In this document: positions 23,613-32,030 of the stretch, one piece after another
Layout: each line of letters begins with the position of its first letter
Numbering within the stretch: the stretch's first letter is position 1
From: Bacteroidota bacterium
GTDB lineage: Bacteria; Bacteroidota; Bacteroidia; Chitinophagales; Chitinophagaceae
Reading direction: 5' to 3'
Assembly (NCBI GenBank): GCA_013287475.1
Contig: JABDDT010000032.1
Span: 1 to 33,791 of the forward strand
DNA length: 33,791 nt
Translations under genes and position numbers: made by a program
The notes under the pieces: generated by a model
Seen by the model: only the letters and a program-made list of their open reading frames with translations
Told to the model about the DNA's origin: nothing
Database searches by the model: none

Positions 23613-25886
23613 ATGTTTTTTGCGATTATTTTTAAATCAAAGTTGATAAAAAATCTGGCGATAGTATTGAGCCTGCTGCTAACCAGTTCAGGTGTTTTTT
23701 CTCAAACCCAGATTTCCGGAATAGTTAATGACACAAAGGGCCACCCAGTTCCCGGGGCAAGTATTTCGGTCAAAAATAGTTTCGACGGGGCTACATCTGA
23801 TTCTTTGGGTAAATATTCTTTTAGTAGTACTGATACAGGATTACAGACACTTAAAGTTAGTTCTGTTGGATACCGCTCCATCGAAGTAACATTTCAAATA
23901 TCCGGTAAATCTATTCAAATGAATCTTCAGATAAAAGAAGAACCGAACGAATTAAAAGCTGTCACCATTTCAGCGGGATCTTTTGCAGCCGGCGATTCTA
24001 AACGGGGAGCTGTAATGAGTTCCCTGGATATCGCTACTACCGCAGGTTCTAATGCCGATATTACAGCGGCTTTAAAAACGCTGCCGGGAACACAACAGGT
24101 GGGTGAACAGGAGGGACTGTTTGTACGGGGAGGTACCGGACAGGAAACCAAACAATTCATCGACGGCAGCCTGGTCAATAACCCATACTATACCAGTGTT
24201 CCGGACATCTCTACCCGAGGCAGGTTTTCTCCATTTCTTTTTAAAGGAACTATTTTCAGTACCGGTGGTTATTCTGCACTATACGGACAGGCGCTTTCTT
24301 CTGTTTTATTGCTGGAGTCTGTTGATATGCCGGAACGTTCTGAGATAGATGCATCCATTTCACCGATAGTGGTTGGAGTAGGCACACAGCAACTTGCAGA
24401 TAATAAAAAATATTCCTGGGGAATGAGTTATAGCTACGTGAATGCGGCTGTTTATTTCGGGCTTGTTAGTCAAAGACCTGATTATTTCCGCCTGCCGGCT
24501 TTTCACAATGCAGACGCAAATTTCCGGATCAAAACTAATAATGGAGGGATGATCAAATATTATACAACATTCGCATACAATGACCTTGGTTTGAGAACGC
24601 AGGATATAGACAGTCCCACGCTCAAAAATGCTTTCGACCTGACCAATCATAACTGGTATAATAATCTGAGTTGGAGACAGCCCTTAAATAACGGATGGAG
24701 AATGACACTGATGACAAGCTTCAGTACTAATCTTGATAATATACAGCAACAGGTGCAGGGGCCGGATAATCAGCCCCGAATTTTTCCTGACACTGCCTAC
24801 ATGCAGTCAAAGAATTTCATCCTGGCTAATAAACAAAATCTCACAACAGGAAAAGCTGTTTTTGAAAAGAAATTATCCGGATTAAGTTCGTTCAGATTCG
24901 GGGCAGAATACTGGTATAATAATAATCCTCTGACTTATAATGATACCCTTAAAGTTTTGCACGATCAGTTGATTTCAGGTTTCAGCGAAGTAAATATTTT
25001 TCTCACCAATGAACTCGCTGCCCAATTGGGTGTGCGTTATGAATATTCCACTCTATTGAAACAATCTGATGTTGGACCCCGGGTTTCCCTGGCATATAAA
25101 ACAGGTAAAGATGCCCAGATTTCGGCGGCTTATGGAATTTTTTATGAAAAGCCGGATAACCAACAACTTTTTTATTCACCTGATCTGAAGTTTACTGAGG
25201 CAACTCATTATATTTTGAATTTTCAGAAAATGAATAAGGACCAGATTTTCAGATTAGAAGCTTATTATAAAATATATAATAATCTCGTAAAAACAGTTCC
25301 CATGGGTTATAATTATTTTAATTATACCAATGGAGGCAGCGGATACGCTGATGGAATAGATTTTTTCTGGAGAGATAAAAAAACTTTCAAAGATTTTGAT
25401 TACTGGATCAGTTATTCATATATAGACACCAAAAGACAGTTTATGAATTATCCCAGTAAGATTACGCCGGATTTTGTTGCAAACAACACCGCCTCTCTTG
25501 TCATGAAACGTTTTATTACAAACTGGAAAGCAGGATTCAATCTTACTTATACATTTGCTACCGGACGTCCTTATTACAATTTCATGGTCAATAATGAAGG
25601 GAAATTTTTTACAGCAGATGAAGGCCGCACGATAGATTACCAAAGCCTTAATTTCAGTTGTGAATATATTCCAAGCCTGAGTAAAGTGAAACCCAAAACA
25701 TTTATTGTTCTATTCGCCAGCATGAGTAATATACTGGGGTACAATGCTATTTACGGATATCATTATTCATTTAACGGACAGACCAAACAACCTATAACAC
25801 CTCCCGCAAATCGATTTTATTTCGTAGGATGTTTTTTAAGCTGGGGTGTTGACAGAACACAGGATGCTATAAACAATAATCTATAA
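23613..25886 (+). CDS. TonB-dependent receptor-like outer membrane protein
   Basis: The 757-residue protein has a signal peptide (about 12-30, ending VFSQ), a carboxypeptidase-regulatory-like beta domain at 32-115 (ISGIVNDTKGHPVPGASISV), a plug domain at 120-225 (ALKTLPGTQQVGEQEGLFVRGG) and a beta-barrel to the C-terminus, which ends in hydrophobic and aromatic strand residues. It is shorter than SusC-type receptors and no SusD follows, so polysaccharide import is not indicated. It heads a module with a small secreted TPR-like protein and a winged-helix regulator, spaced 22 bp apart or overlapping. The ligand is unknown. Confidence 0.88.
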   Translation: MFFAIIFKSKLIKNLAIVLSLLLTSSGVFSQTQISGIVNDTKGHPVPGASISVKNSFDGATSDSLGKYSFSSTDTGLQTLKVSSVGYRSIEVTFQISGKSIQMNLQIKEEPNELKAVTISAGSFAAGDSKRGAVMSSLDIATTAGSNADITAALKTLPGTQQVGEQEGLFVRGGTGQETKQFIDGSLVNNPYYTSVPDISTRGRFSPFLFKGTIFSTGGYSALYGQALSSVLLLESVDMPERSEIDASISPIVVGVGTQQLADNKKYSWGMSYSYVNAAVYFGLVSQRPDYFRLPAFHNADANFRIKTNNGGMIKYYTTFAYNDLGLRTQDIDSPTLKNAFDLTNHNWYNNLSWRQPLNNGWRMTLMTSFSTNLDNIQQQVQGPDNQPRIFPDTAYMQSKNFILANKQNLTTGKAVFEKKLSGLSSFRFGAEYWYNNNPLTYNDTLKVLHDQLISGFSEVNIFLTNELAAQLGVRYEYSTLLKQSDVGPRVSLAYKTGKDAQISAAYGIFYEKPDNQQLFYSPDLKFTEATHYILNFQKMNKDQIFRLEAYYKIYNNLVKTVPMGYNYFNYTNGGSGYADGIDFFWRDKKTFKDFDYWISYSYIDTKRQFMNYPSKITPDFVANNTASLVMKRFITNWKAGFNLTYTFATGRPYYNFMVNNEGKFFTADEGRTIDYQSLNFSCEYIPSLSKVKPKTFIVLFASMSNILGYNAIYGYHYSFNGQTKQPITPPANRFYFVGCFLSWGVDRTQDAINNNL

Positions 25887-25908
25887 TTTTTCAAATAATA
25901 AAAATGCT

Positions 25909-26535
25909 ATGAAATACATTCTCTTAACTTTTATGATGCTGGGGTCTCTTGTTACAAATGCCCAAAGTGAAAAATATGAAGCTGCCATGAAAAAAACCCT
26001 GTCCTTTTTTGATTCCGCCAAATCAACAGCTCAATTTCAAAGCGTGGCCAATTCATTCGAACGCATTGGAGATGCCGAAAAAACCCAGTGGCTTCCATAC
26101 TACTATGCAGGACTTGCACTAAGTATCCCGGCCTGGGCCGATCCAAATATTGACAAAGACGCAAACAGCATTCGCATTAATACCCTTTGCGATAAGGCAG
26201 AGGCACTTGATACAAACTCCGAGATTTATGTGCTTAGAAATATGTCTGCTACACAGCAGATGATGGTGGATCCCCAAACCCGCTGGCAAACCTACGGTAC
26301 ACAGGCCTCCAAAGATTTGCAGATAGCAATTAAACTGAATCCGGATAATCCGAGAATTTATTATTTGCAGGGACAAAGTTTATTTAATACTCCTCCTGCA
26401 TTTGGCGGAGGCAAAGACAAAGCAAAACCATTATTTGAAAAAGCGATTGTCCTTTTTAAGACTGACAAACCAAAACCTTTCTGGCCAAACTGGGGATTAG
26501 AGTCAACCGAAGAACAACTGGCCAAATGTCAATAA
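25909..26535 (+). CDS. Secreted TPR-like protein
   Basis: The 208-residue protein has a signal peptide (1-18, ending TNAQ) and helical repeats with TPR-like spacing, for example WLPYYYAGLALSIPA, LCDKAEALDTNSEIYVLRNM and LQIAIKLNPDNPRIYYLQGQSLFNTP, followed by a glycine-rich FGGGKDKAKPLFEKAI. Such proteins scaffold protein contacts in the periplasm. It lies between the TonB-dependent receptor and the winged-helix gene, and probably works with the receptor. No enzymatic motif is visible. Confidence 0.85.
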   Translation: MKYILLTFMMLGSLVTNAQSEKYEAAMKKTLSFFDSAKSTAQFQSVANSFERIGDAEKTQWLPYYYAGLALSIPAWADPNIDKDANSIRINTLCDKAEALDTNSEIYVLRNMSATQQMMVDPQTRWQTYGTQASKDLQIAIKLNPDNPRIYYLQGQSLFNTPPAFGGGKDKAKPLFEKAIVLFKTDKPKPFWPNWGLESTEEQLAKCQ

Positions 26536-26549
26536 TAAATAAAAACGAA

Positions 26550-26852
26550 ATGAATCAATTCAGGGACCTTGATCCCGTACTGCATTCGCAATTACGTCTT
26601 GCAATCATTTCTTTACTCATGAGGGAAAAAGAATCTGATTTTTCTATCCTTAAAGACAGAACAAAAGCTACCGCAGGCAACCTTAGTGTACAAATTAATA
26701 AACTGCGAGAAGCGGGATATATTGATGTTGTCAAGGATTTTAAAGACAATTATCCGCATACAATTTGTAAGATCACGGTATCCGGTTCAAAAGCTTTCGA
26801 ACAATATGTAAAAAGCCTGCAATCCTATGTAAGCTTAAAGCCTAAAGCTTAA
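26550..26852 (+). CDS. Winged-helix transcriptional regulator
   Basis: From ATG 26550 the protein has 100 residues: LHSQLRLAIISLLMREKESDFSILKDRTKATAGNLSVQINKLREAG is a winged helix of the HTH_34/ArsR-MarR-like type, followed by a wing (HTICKITVSGSKAFEQYV). An earlier ATG at 26526 overlaps the previous stop codon; I prefer 26550 because of the A-rich sequence before it and the family's usual N-terminus. No metal or redox Cys is seen. It probably regulates the receptor module. The end SLKPKA-stop is encoded by a heptamer array. Confidence 0.88.
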   Translation: MNQFRDLDPVLHSQLRLAIISLLMREKESDFSILKDRTKATAGNLSVQINKLREAGYIDVVKDFKDNYPHTICKITVSGSKAFEQYVKSLQSYVSLKPKA

Positions 26853-26866
26853 AGCTCAAAGCTGAA
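26832..26866. repeat. Heptamer array AGCTTAA containing a stop codon
   Basis: Five consecutive heptamers AGCTTAA, AGCCTAA, AGCTTAA, AGCTCAA, AGCTGAA. The stop codon TAA of the winged-helix gene (26850-26852) is the end of the third unit. The unit differs from the GCTTAAC arrays by one base per period. The following 26867-26976 has no gene; it is pyrimidine-rich with loose CACATT/TTCCAT-like repeats. Confidence 0.75.
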
Positions 26867-26976
26867 ACCTTCATTGTACGAAAATTCTGAAGTATTTTAT
26901 TGACGATTATCACATTATCATTTTCTCATTCAACTTCCATATTCCCTCATCCATAATATTTCCACATTCACCACAT

Positions 26977-27015
26977 TATAAAAAAGCCCTCCACGTCGAA
27001 TAACGGGAGGGCTTT
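26977..27015 (-). terminator. Intrinsic terminator of the minus-strand type IX cargo-like gene
   Basis: The stem AAAGCCCTCC (26983-26992) with GGAGGGCTTT (27006-27015) has 10 bp. On the minus strand it runs into TTTTTTATAA, a proper U tract, 43 bp after the stop at 27058. On the plus strand the tract after the stem is weak. Confidence 0.85.
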
Positions 27016-27057
27016 ACATTTCCGGCATTTCGGCTACCGGATATTAGCTTGGTATTT

Positions 27058-27765
27058 CTATCCTTTAGACAGTTTCATAATCATTCGTTCCTTGCTGTTC
27101 ACGGTTACTTCCAGCGTATACAGTCCCGGATGAAGGCCATGGGTGCCCTCCAGTGTAAAAGTGTTGGGTCCAAACTCTGCTTTCTGTCCTTCTTTTAAAA
27201 TAAGATTTCCATGTTCATCAACCACTTTCATCATTACGTAAGAATCTTCATTTAATTGAACATTGACAAGAATATCATTGGCCAGCGGATCAGGGGTAAC
27301 ACTGAGGGATGCAAGGCTTTTTGTATTGAACATTCTTGCTATAAGTACTTTGGAATAAATGATATTTCCATTTGCTTCAAATTCTTTTAACCGGTAGAAA
27401 AAATCATTATTTCTTGCAACGGCTGAATGAAAATGATCACGGAAAGCGTAAAGACTTTCATTAGAAACTGCATCTTTATTGGTTACAGTACCAATCGTTT
27501 CATAATTCAGACCATCCAGACTACGTTCAATTTCAAAATGGTCAAAATCACCTGCAATAGTATTCCAGTTTAGTTCAAAATAGTTTTTACCATAAGCGGC
27601 GTTAAATTTTGAAAGACTTCCGCGTAGTATCAGGCTTTTTGAATTGCCAGCACTATAAGAACTGGTATCGGTATTTTCTTTAGGAGTTAAATTATACAGA
27701 TTTGCAAATAAAGCTGCTGGCATTACCAGCATTAGGTAAAGACTGAATGGAATGATCCTTTTCAT
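27058..27765 (-). CDS. Secreted protein with type IX-like C-terminal domain
   Basis: The 235-residue protein has a signal peptide (about 5-21, ALFAN), a beta-sandwich around 55-145 with FELNWNTIAGDFDHFEIERSLDGLNYETIG, a fibronectin-like pattern often seen just before sorting domains, and a C-terminal section of about 80 residues ending PGLYTLEVTVNSKERMIMKLSKG. This is the pattern of the type A sorting domain of the type IX secretion system (Gly-Leu-Tyr then a final Lys-rich strand). The protein seems to be nearly only sorting module, without a large effector part. It has its own promoter and terminator. Confidence 0.8.
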   Translation of the reverse strand: MKRIIPFSLYLMLVMPAALFANLYNLTPKENTDTSSYSAGNSKSLILRGSLSKFNAAYGKNYFELNWNTIAGDFDHFEIERSLDGLNYETIGTVTNKDAVSNESLYAFRDHFHSAVARNNDFFYRLKEFEANGNIIYSKVLIARMFNTKSLASLSVTPDPLANDILVNVQLNEDSYVMMKVVDEHGNLILKEGQKAEFGPNTFTLEGTHGLHPGLYTLEVTVNSKERMIMKLSKG

Positions 27766-27932
27766 TTTTAATATTTCAGGAAGTGAACAATTTGATGATG
27801 CTCAGCTTTAAGGGAAAAACAGCAGGTCATTCAAAAGAAAAGGGATCGGAAATACAAATGTTCACATAGCTATTGGAGAGTCTTCGCAGATAGTCAGAAA
27901 GTAACGATCAGAGGTAGAGTAAGGGGATCAAT

Positions 27933-27963
27933 CAAAGATAGTTTTTGGTTTTGGATTATGCAA
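27933..27963 (-). promoter_or_regulatory. Promoter of the type IX cargo-like gene
   Basis: On the minus strand TTG (27963-27961), 20 bp, TATCTTTG (27940-27933) matches the consensus exactly. It predicts a leader of about 160 nt before ATG 27765; I see no known riboswitch in it. Together with the hairpin at 27975 this explains most of the 321 bp gap 27766-28086. Confidence 0.7.
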
Positions 27964-27974
27964 GAGAGGCATCG

Positions 27975-28087
27975 AAAAAGTATAAGAGTATATGAATATA
28001 AGAGTATAGGAGTTTGAAAATCACATATTTTAACTCCTATACTCTTATACTCTTATACTCTTATACTCTCTTCTCCCATACTTTCCT
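27975..28087. repeat. Post-stop hairpin with AGTATAAGA repeats (pdxA 3' end)
   Basis: Arms 27979-28014 and 28032-28067 pair at 34 of 36 positions around a 17 nt loop and consist of tandem AGTATAAGA 9-mers. On the minus strand the element starts at the pdxA stop with AGGAAAGTATGGGAG, a 15-mer identical to the one at the stop of the phosphate transporter 25 kb away. Confidence 0.85.
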
Positions 28088-29175
28088 CAGTTTTCCTCAA
28101 TCCTCTCATCTTCAGCACCAGCCAGAACAACAGATCCCATTTTCTTTAGGGGATTTTTATGATTTTCATTGAATTCCTTTCTTTTTTCAACAATATCCAG
28201 ACATCCGTAAAGAGCGGCCAGGAAGGAGGCGTTATCTGCTTTATTCTTACCGGCTATATCAAAGGCTGTCCCATGGTCGGGAGAAGTTCGGATGGCAGGC
28301 AATCCTGCGGTATAATTGAAGCCTTCCCCTGAAGAAAGAGATTTAAATGGAATCAGACCCTGATCGTGATACATGGCTAATACGGCGTCGAATTTCTGTT
28401 GTTGATTCCTTGCAAAAAATGCATCTGCACTATACGGCCCGAAGACCAGCATATTGTGCTTGGCATCTTTAATGGCGGGTTTAATAATGTCCTCTTCTTC
28501 ACGGCCAATCAGTCCTTCATCACCGGCGTGAGGATTGAGTCCGAGAACGGCAATCCGTGGCTTATCGATACCAAAATCACGTATAAGTGAATCTTTGAGA
28601 ATATTCAGTTTAGATATGATTGCATCCCGTGTAATAAATTTAACAATTTCACTTACAGGTACATGTTCAGTAACGAGCCCCACCCGAAAGTTCTCAGAAC
28701 TCATAAGCATAAGAACATCTTTCATCCCAAAAAAATGTTTTAAATAAGGCGTATGGCCAGTGAAAGAAAATGAATCGGACTGAATATTTTTTTTATGAAT
28801 GGGAGCCGTGACCAGTCCGTCAATTTTTTTATCCTTCAGGGCTTCCGAGGCCGCAATCAGGGATTTAATTGCATAAGTTCCGCCTGTATCTGTAAGTTGT
28901 CCGGGGCTTATCGCCACCTCTTCTTCCCAGCAATTAAAGAGATTAACCTGCTTATGAAAGGGCCGGGAAAGGTCTTTTATATGCTGGTAATTAAACGTTG
29001 AATCAGGTATCGATTTACGATAGAAATTTATCAGTTTATTAGATGCAAATAATATAGGGGTGCAGATTTCCAGAAGCCTGCTATCAGAAAATGTTTTAAT
29101 AGCCAGTTCTGTTCCTATCCCATTCAGATCGCCAATGGAAATGCCGATAACTGGTTTTTGTTGTGAGGTGCTCAT
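28087..29175 (-). CDS. pdxA: 4-hydroxythreonine-4-phosphate dehydrogenase
   Basis: The 362-residue enzyme oxidises 4-phosphohydroxy-L-threonine for pyridoxal 5'-phosphate synthesis by the DXP-dependent route. The N-terminus IGISIGDLNGIGTELAIKTF, LVTAPIHKKNIQS, GHTPYLKHFF, GLNPHAGDEGLIGREE and MYHDQGLIPFKSL with metal-binding His residues are all present, as is RTSPDHGTAFDIAGK. Length is slightly above the family norm because of a charged C-terminal tail. It is divergent from rsmA with 62 bp between starts, the same neighbourhood as pdxA-rsmA in many bacteria. Its stop codon is the first part of a long repeat hairpin. Confidence 0.96.
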   Translation of the reverse strand: MSTSQQKPVIGISIGDLNGIGTELAIKTFSDSRLLEICTPILFASNKLINFYRKSIPDSTFNYQHIKDLSRPFHKQVNLFNCWEEEVAISPGQLTDTGGTYAIKSLIAASEALKDKKIDGLVTAPIHKKNIQSDSFSFTGHTPYLKHFFGMKDVLMLMSSENFRVGLVTEHVPVSEIVKFITRDAIISKLNILKDSLIRDFGIDKPRIAVLGLNPHAGDEGLIGREEEDIIKPAIKDAKHNMLVFGPYSADAFFARNQQQKFDAVLAMYHDQGLIPFKSLSSGEGFNYTAGLPAIRTSPDHGTAFDIAGKNKADNASFLAALYGCLDIVEKRKEFNENHKNPLKKMGSVVLAGAEDERIEEN

Positions 29176-29225
29176 GTATTATTATTCGATGGATAAAAAT
29201 ACGATTATTAGCATGAAGGAAGGTT

Positions 29226-29233
29226 TATTTTTG
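29226..29233 (+). promoter_or_regulatory. Possible -7 element of rsmA
   Basis: TATTTTTG matches TAnnTTTG but ends only 4 bp before the rsmA ATG, which would make the transcript nearly leaderless. No TTG is found at the right distance, so this is a weak call. Confidence 0.3.
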
Positions 29234-29237
29234 CTTA

Positions 29238-30008
29238 ATGACGAACTTGTCCCGCCAGCTCAATTTGAAAAAATCACTGGGTCAGCATTTTCTAAAAGAT
29301 GAGTTGGTTTGCAAGCGGATTATAGACTCGCTAAAGCAAAATCCTTTTAAGCAGTTGCTGGAAATTGGTCCGGGAGCAGGTGCGCTTACGAAGAGTCTGA
29401 TTGAAATCGAAGGCGTTGATTTCAAAGCAGTGGAAATCGACAGGGAAAAAGTAGGGTATCTTAAAAAGCAATACCCTTCATTAAATAATCGAATTATTGA
29501 AATGGATTTTCTCCGGATGGAAAGACCATTTGAAGGTCCATTTACAATCATTGGAAATTTTCCCTATAATATTTCCACGGAAATACTTTTTAAAGTCCTG
29601 GATTGGCGGCAAGATGTGGAGCGTTTAATCGGAATGTTTCAGAAAGAAGTGGCCCTTCGGATCGTTTCCTCTGAAGGAAATAAAGTCTATGGGGTTACCA
29701 GTGTTCTGCTGCAGGCATTTTTTAATGTGGAATATCTTTTTGAAGTAAGTGATCAGGCTTTCAATCCGCCGCCTAAAGTAAAAAGTGCCGTCATCCGGTT
29801 TACTCCAAAAAAAACCCCGGTTGATGTCAGAACCGAAAAAATGTTTTTTTTACTTGTGAAAACTGCATTTAACCAAAGGAGAAAAACCTTGCGAAATGCC
29901 GTGAAATCACTGTTTACGGAAGAAGTACTGAAGGATCCGGTATTTAATAAAAGAGCTGAACAACTAACTGTTTTGCAGTTTGCTGAACTAACCTGGAGGA
30001 TGAAATAA
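29238..30008 (+). CDS. rsmA: 16S rRNA dimethyladenosine transferase
   Basis: This 256-residue SAM-dependent methyltransferase dimethylates two adjacent adenines in helix 45 of 16S rRNA during small-subunit assembly. KKSLGQHFLKD (11-21), the SAM motif LEIGPGAGALTKSL (about 42-55) and the catalytic NFPYNIS motif are present, as are the C-terminal QAFFNVEYLFEVSDQAFNPPPKVKSAVIR and FNQRRKTLRNAVK. It diverges from pdxA and is followed 18 bp later by a 2-hydroxyacid dehydrogenase. Confidence 0.97.
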   Translation: MTNLSRQLNLKKSLGQHFLKDELVCKRIIDSLKQNPFKQLLEIGPGAGALTKSLIEIEGVDFKAVEIDREKVGYLKKQYPSLNNRIIEMDFLRMERPFEGPFTIIGNFPYNISTEILFKVLDWRQDVERLIGMFQKEVALRIVSSEGNKVYGVTSVLLQAFFNVEYLFEVSDQAFNPPPKVKSAVIRFTPKKTPVDVRTEKMFFLLVKTAFNQRRKTLRNAVKSLFTEEVLKDPVFNKRAEQLTVLQFAELTWRMK

Positions 30009-30026
30009 AAAAATAAAAGATTATTC

Positions 30027-30950
30027 ATGCGAAAAGTTTTGGTGACATCAAAAGTACATGAGTATTTGATCGACCGGCTGCAGAAGCAGGGATTTGAAGT
30101 TCTGTATCTTCCCCAACTTGGTTATGAAGAATTAAAGGAACTTATTGGGGACGTGGAAGGGTTGATCATTACTACACGATTGAAAATAGACAGGCCAGTT
30201 TTGGAAAAAGCACGTTCACTGAAATGGGTTGGGCGACTTGGCAGTGGAATGGAACTGGTGGACATAGACTTTGCTAATCAAAAAGGTATCCGATGCGTAA
30301 GTAGTCCCGAAGGAAATCGAAATGCTGTTGCTGAACATGCTCTTGGCATGCTCCTTTCATTAATGAATAATATCCCAAGAGCTTCCAGGGAAATAAAGCA
30401 AGGCAAATGGATCCGGGATGCCAACCGGGGTATTGAATTGACCGGAAAAACAGTTGGTATAATCGGTTATGGAAATACGGGTTCTGCTTTCGCAAGATTA
30501 CTGGATCCTTTCGAAGTCACCGTTCTGGCTTACGATAAATACAAATTCAACTTCGGATCCGGGAAAATTAAGGAAGCCAATATGGACCAGTTGGGAAGGT
30601 ACTCCGATATAATAAGTCTTCATATACCTCTGACGGATGAAACCTTTCATATTGCAGGGGAAACTTTTTTTACTTCACTAAAAAACAAGCCTTTTTTTAT
30701 AAACACAAGCAGGGGAAAAACACAGGATACGAAAGCCCTGATCCGGGCGCTGGAAACCGGAAAAATTGCCGGGGCTGCGCTGGATGTGCTTGAAAATGAA
30801 AAACTTGAGAGTTATACCCCCATAGAAAAACAACAATTGGATCAATTGCTGGGATTCGACAATGTACTACTCACCCCCCATATTGCCGGTTATAGCAGGG
30901 AGGCGTTTTACTTAATGGCCAAAGTACTGCTGGACAAACTCGGGTTATAA
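30027..30950 (+). CDS. D-isomer-specific 2-hydroxyacid dehydrogenase family protein
   Basis: The 307-residue protein has the NAD Rossmann motif [10 protein letters not shown] (143-152), substrate-binding [11 protein letters not shown] (98-107), and the catalytic residues of the family: Arg in NTSRGKT, Glu further on in the [10 protein letters not shown] region, and His in [10 protein letters not shown]. It is shorter than E. coli SerA and lacks the ACT regulatory domain, so it may be a 3-phosphoglycerate dehydrogenase of the short type or another D-2-hydroxyacid dehydrogenase; serine genes are not nearby. It lies 18 bp behind rsmA and is probably cotranscribed with it. Confidence 0.9.
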   Translation: MRKVLVTSKVHEYLIDRLQKQGFEVLYLPQLGYEELKELIGDVEGLIITTRLKIDRPVLEKARSLKWVGRLGSGMELVDIDFANQKGIRCVSSPEGNRNAVAEHALGMLLSLMNNIPRASREIKQGKWIRDANRGIELTGKTVGIIGYGNTGSAFARLLDPFEVTVLAYDKYKFNFGSGKIKEANMDQLGRYSDIISLHIPLTDETFHIAGETFFTSLKNKPFFINTSRGKTQDTKALIRALETGKIAGAALDVLENEKLESYTPIEKQQLDQLLGFDNVLLTPHIAGYSREAFYLMAKVLLDKLGL

Positions 30951-31069
30951 TTTAATTGGAAAATGATCCGGGGGACAGGTGGATCAATATTTGTATTTAA
31001 GGTAGGGATTTGCGTGCCTATTCTGCCACCCAAAATAGCCCTGAAAATTACCTTTTGCAATGGATTCCT

Positions 31070-31077
31070 TATCTTTG
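31070..31077 (+). promoter_or_regulatory. -7 element of the greA promoter
   Basis: TATCTTTG matches the Bacteroidota -7 consensus exactly. The nearest TTG (31055-31057) is only 12 bp upstream, shorter than usual. A start near 31083 would place the hairpin at 31086 at the very 5' end of the transcript. Confidence 0.5.
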
Positions 31078-31085
31078 CACAAATG

Positions 31086-31121
31086 CAACGCCTCCCGAGG
31101 GCGTTGTATTTTTTTTCTTTT
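31086..31121 (+). terminator. Terminator-like hairpin in the greA leader
   Basis: CAACGCC (31086-31092) pairs with GGCGTTG (31100-31106) around a 7 nt loop, followed by TA and eight T, then C and four more T. It ends 21 bp before the greA start codon. It may terminate the transcript from the upstream dehydrogenase or act as an attenuator of greA; a leader terminator that yields small RNAs is known for E. coli greA, but no homology is implied. Confidence 0.7.
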
Positions 31122-31130
31122 AAATAAACA

Positions 31131-31139
31131 AGAGGAGGA
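31131..31139 (+). promoter_or_regulatory. Strong Shine-Dalgarno of greA
   Basis: AGAGGAGGA with core AGGAGG (31133-31138) lies 4 nt before ATG 31143. None of the other genes in the window that I checked shows such a match, in keeping with the usual Bacteroidota lack of Shine-Dalgarno use. Confidence 0.75.
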
Positions 31140-31142
31140 TTT

Positions 31143-31616
31143 ATGAGTGGAATCACATATCTGACAAAGGAGGCACTCGAGAAACTGAGAGGTGAGCTGC
31201 AAAAGATGAAAAGTATCGACCGGCCGGCAGCTTCAAGGGCCATCGCTGAAGCACGGGAAAAAGGAGATCTGAAGGAAAACGCTGAATATGATGCAGCAAA
31301 AGAATCTCAGGGTTTGCTTGAGGCAAAGATTCAGCGCCTGGAAGCAGACCTGGCCAACGTGCGCATACTGGAAGAAGGCAATATTGATACGAGCAAGGTG
31401 TCGATTCTTACCAAAGTAACAGTTACCAATCTTTCAAATAAAAAACAATCAACCTATCATCTGGTTTCGGAAAAGGAAGCCGATCTCAAACTCGGTAAAA
31501 TCTCTGTCTCTTCTCCTATAGGAAAAGGACTGCTTGGAAAACAGGTTGGTGAAGTGGCGGATGTAATAGTACCAGCCGGGAAACTTCAATTTAAAGTTGA
31601 AAGTATAACAGTTTAA
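31143..31616 (+). CDS. greA: Transcription elongation factor GreA
   Basis: The 157-residue factor rescues backtracked RNA polymerase by stimulating transcript cleavage. The N-terminal coiled coil spans about 8-75 with the acidic tip GDLKENAEYDAAKESQ; D42 and E45 correspond to the catalytic acids of E. coli GreA. The C-terminal FKBP-like domain contains YHLVSEKEADLKLGKISVSSPIGKGLLGKQVGE. Size and motifs are standard. The gene has a distinctive leader with a terminator-like hairpin and a strong ribosome-binding site. Confidence 0.97.
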   Translation: MSGITYLTKEALEKLRGELQKMKSIDRPAASRAIAEAREKGDLKENAEYDAAKESQGLLEAKIQRLEADLANVRILEEGNIDTSKVSILTKVTVTNLSNKKQSTYHLVSEKEADLKLGKISVSSPIGKGLLGKQVGEVADVIVPAGKLQFKVESITV

Positions 31617-31621
31617 TATTT

Positions 31622-32017
31622 TCAGATTCCCAAATTTGAAATTATTTTTTCCTGTACATTCCTGAATTCCGCATCGCTTAACTTCAGTTTTGGATTTTTA
31701 AAATTCATATCATTCAAATGGTCGATGGGAATCAAATGCATGTGTGCGTGAGGAACTTCTAATCCTACAACAGATATCCCGCATCTGTTACAGGGGAAAG
31801 ATTTTTCAATTGATTTTGCGACAGGTTTCGCAAACAGCAGAATCCGCGAAAGATAAATTTCATCCAGATCAAAAAAAAGATCGGTCTCGGTTTTAGGTAT
31901 CACCAGGGTATGGCCTCTGCGCAATGGATTGATATCCAGAAATGCCAGAAACAAATCATCTTCTGTGATCCGGTAAGCGGGGATCTCCCCCTTTATAATT
32001 TTCGTAAAAATTGTCAT
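31622..32017 (-). CDS. HIT family protein (histidine triad hydrolase)
   Basis: The 131-residue protein begins TIFTKIIKGEIPAYRITEDD and contains the triad HAHMHLIPI (H90, H92, H94), in which H92 is the expected nucleophile. Family members hydrolyse nucleoside phosphoramidates or dinucleoside polyphosphates; the physiological substrate here is not clear. A Cys pair, CNRCG at 76-80, is present. It converges on greA with 5 bp between stops, and its start lies 14 bp from the large hairpin that follows ruvC. Confidence 0.93.
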   Translation of the reverse strand: MTIFTKIIKGEIPAYRITEDDLFLAFLDINPLRRGHTLVIPKTETDLFFDLDEIYLSRILLFAKPVAKSIEKSFPCNRCGISVVGLEVPHAHMHLIPIDHLNDMNFKNPKLKLSDAEFRNVQEKIISNLGI

Positions 32018-32030
32018 ATGCTTATATTAA

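Noticed and set aside
27766..27927. Riboswitch in the 160 nt leader of the type IX cargo-like gene
   Set aside because: No conserved core or terminator/anti-terminator arrangement could be recognised.
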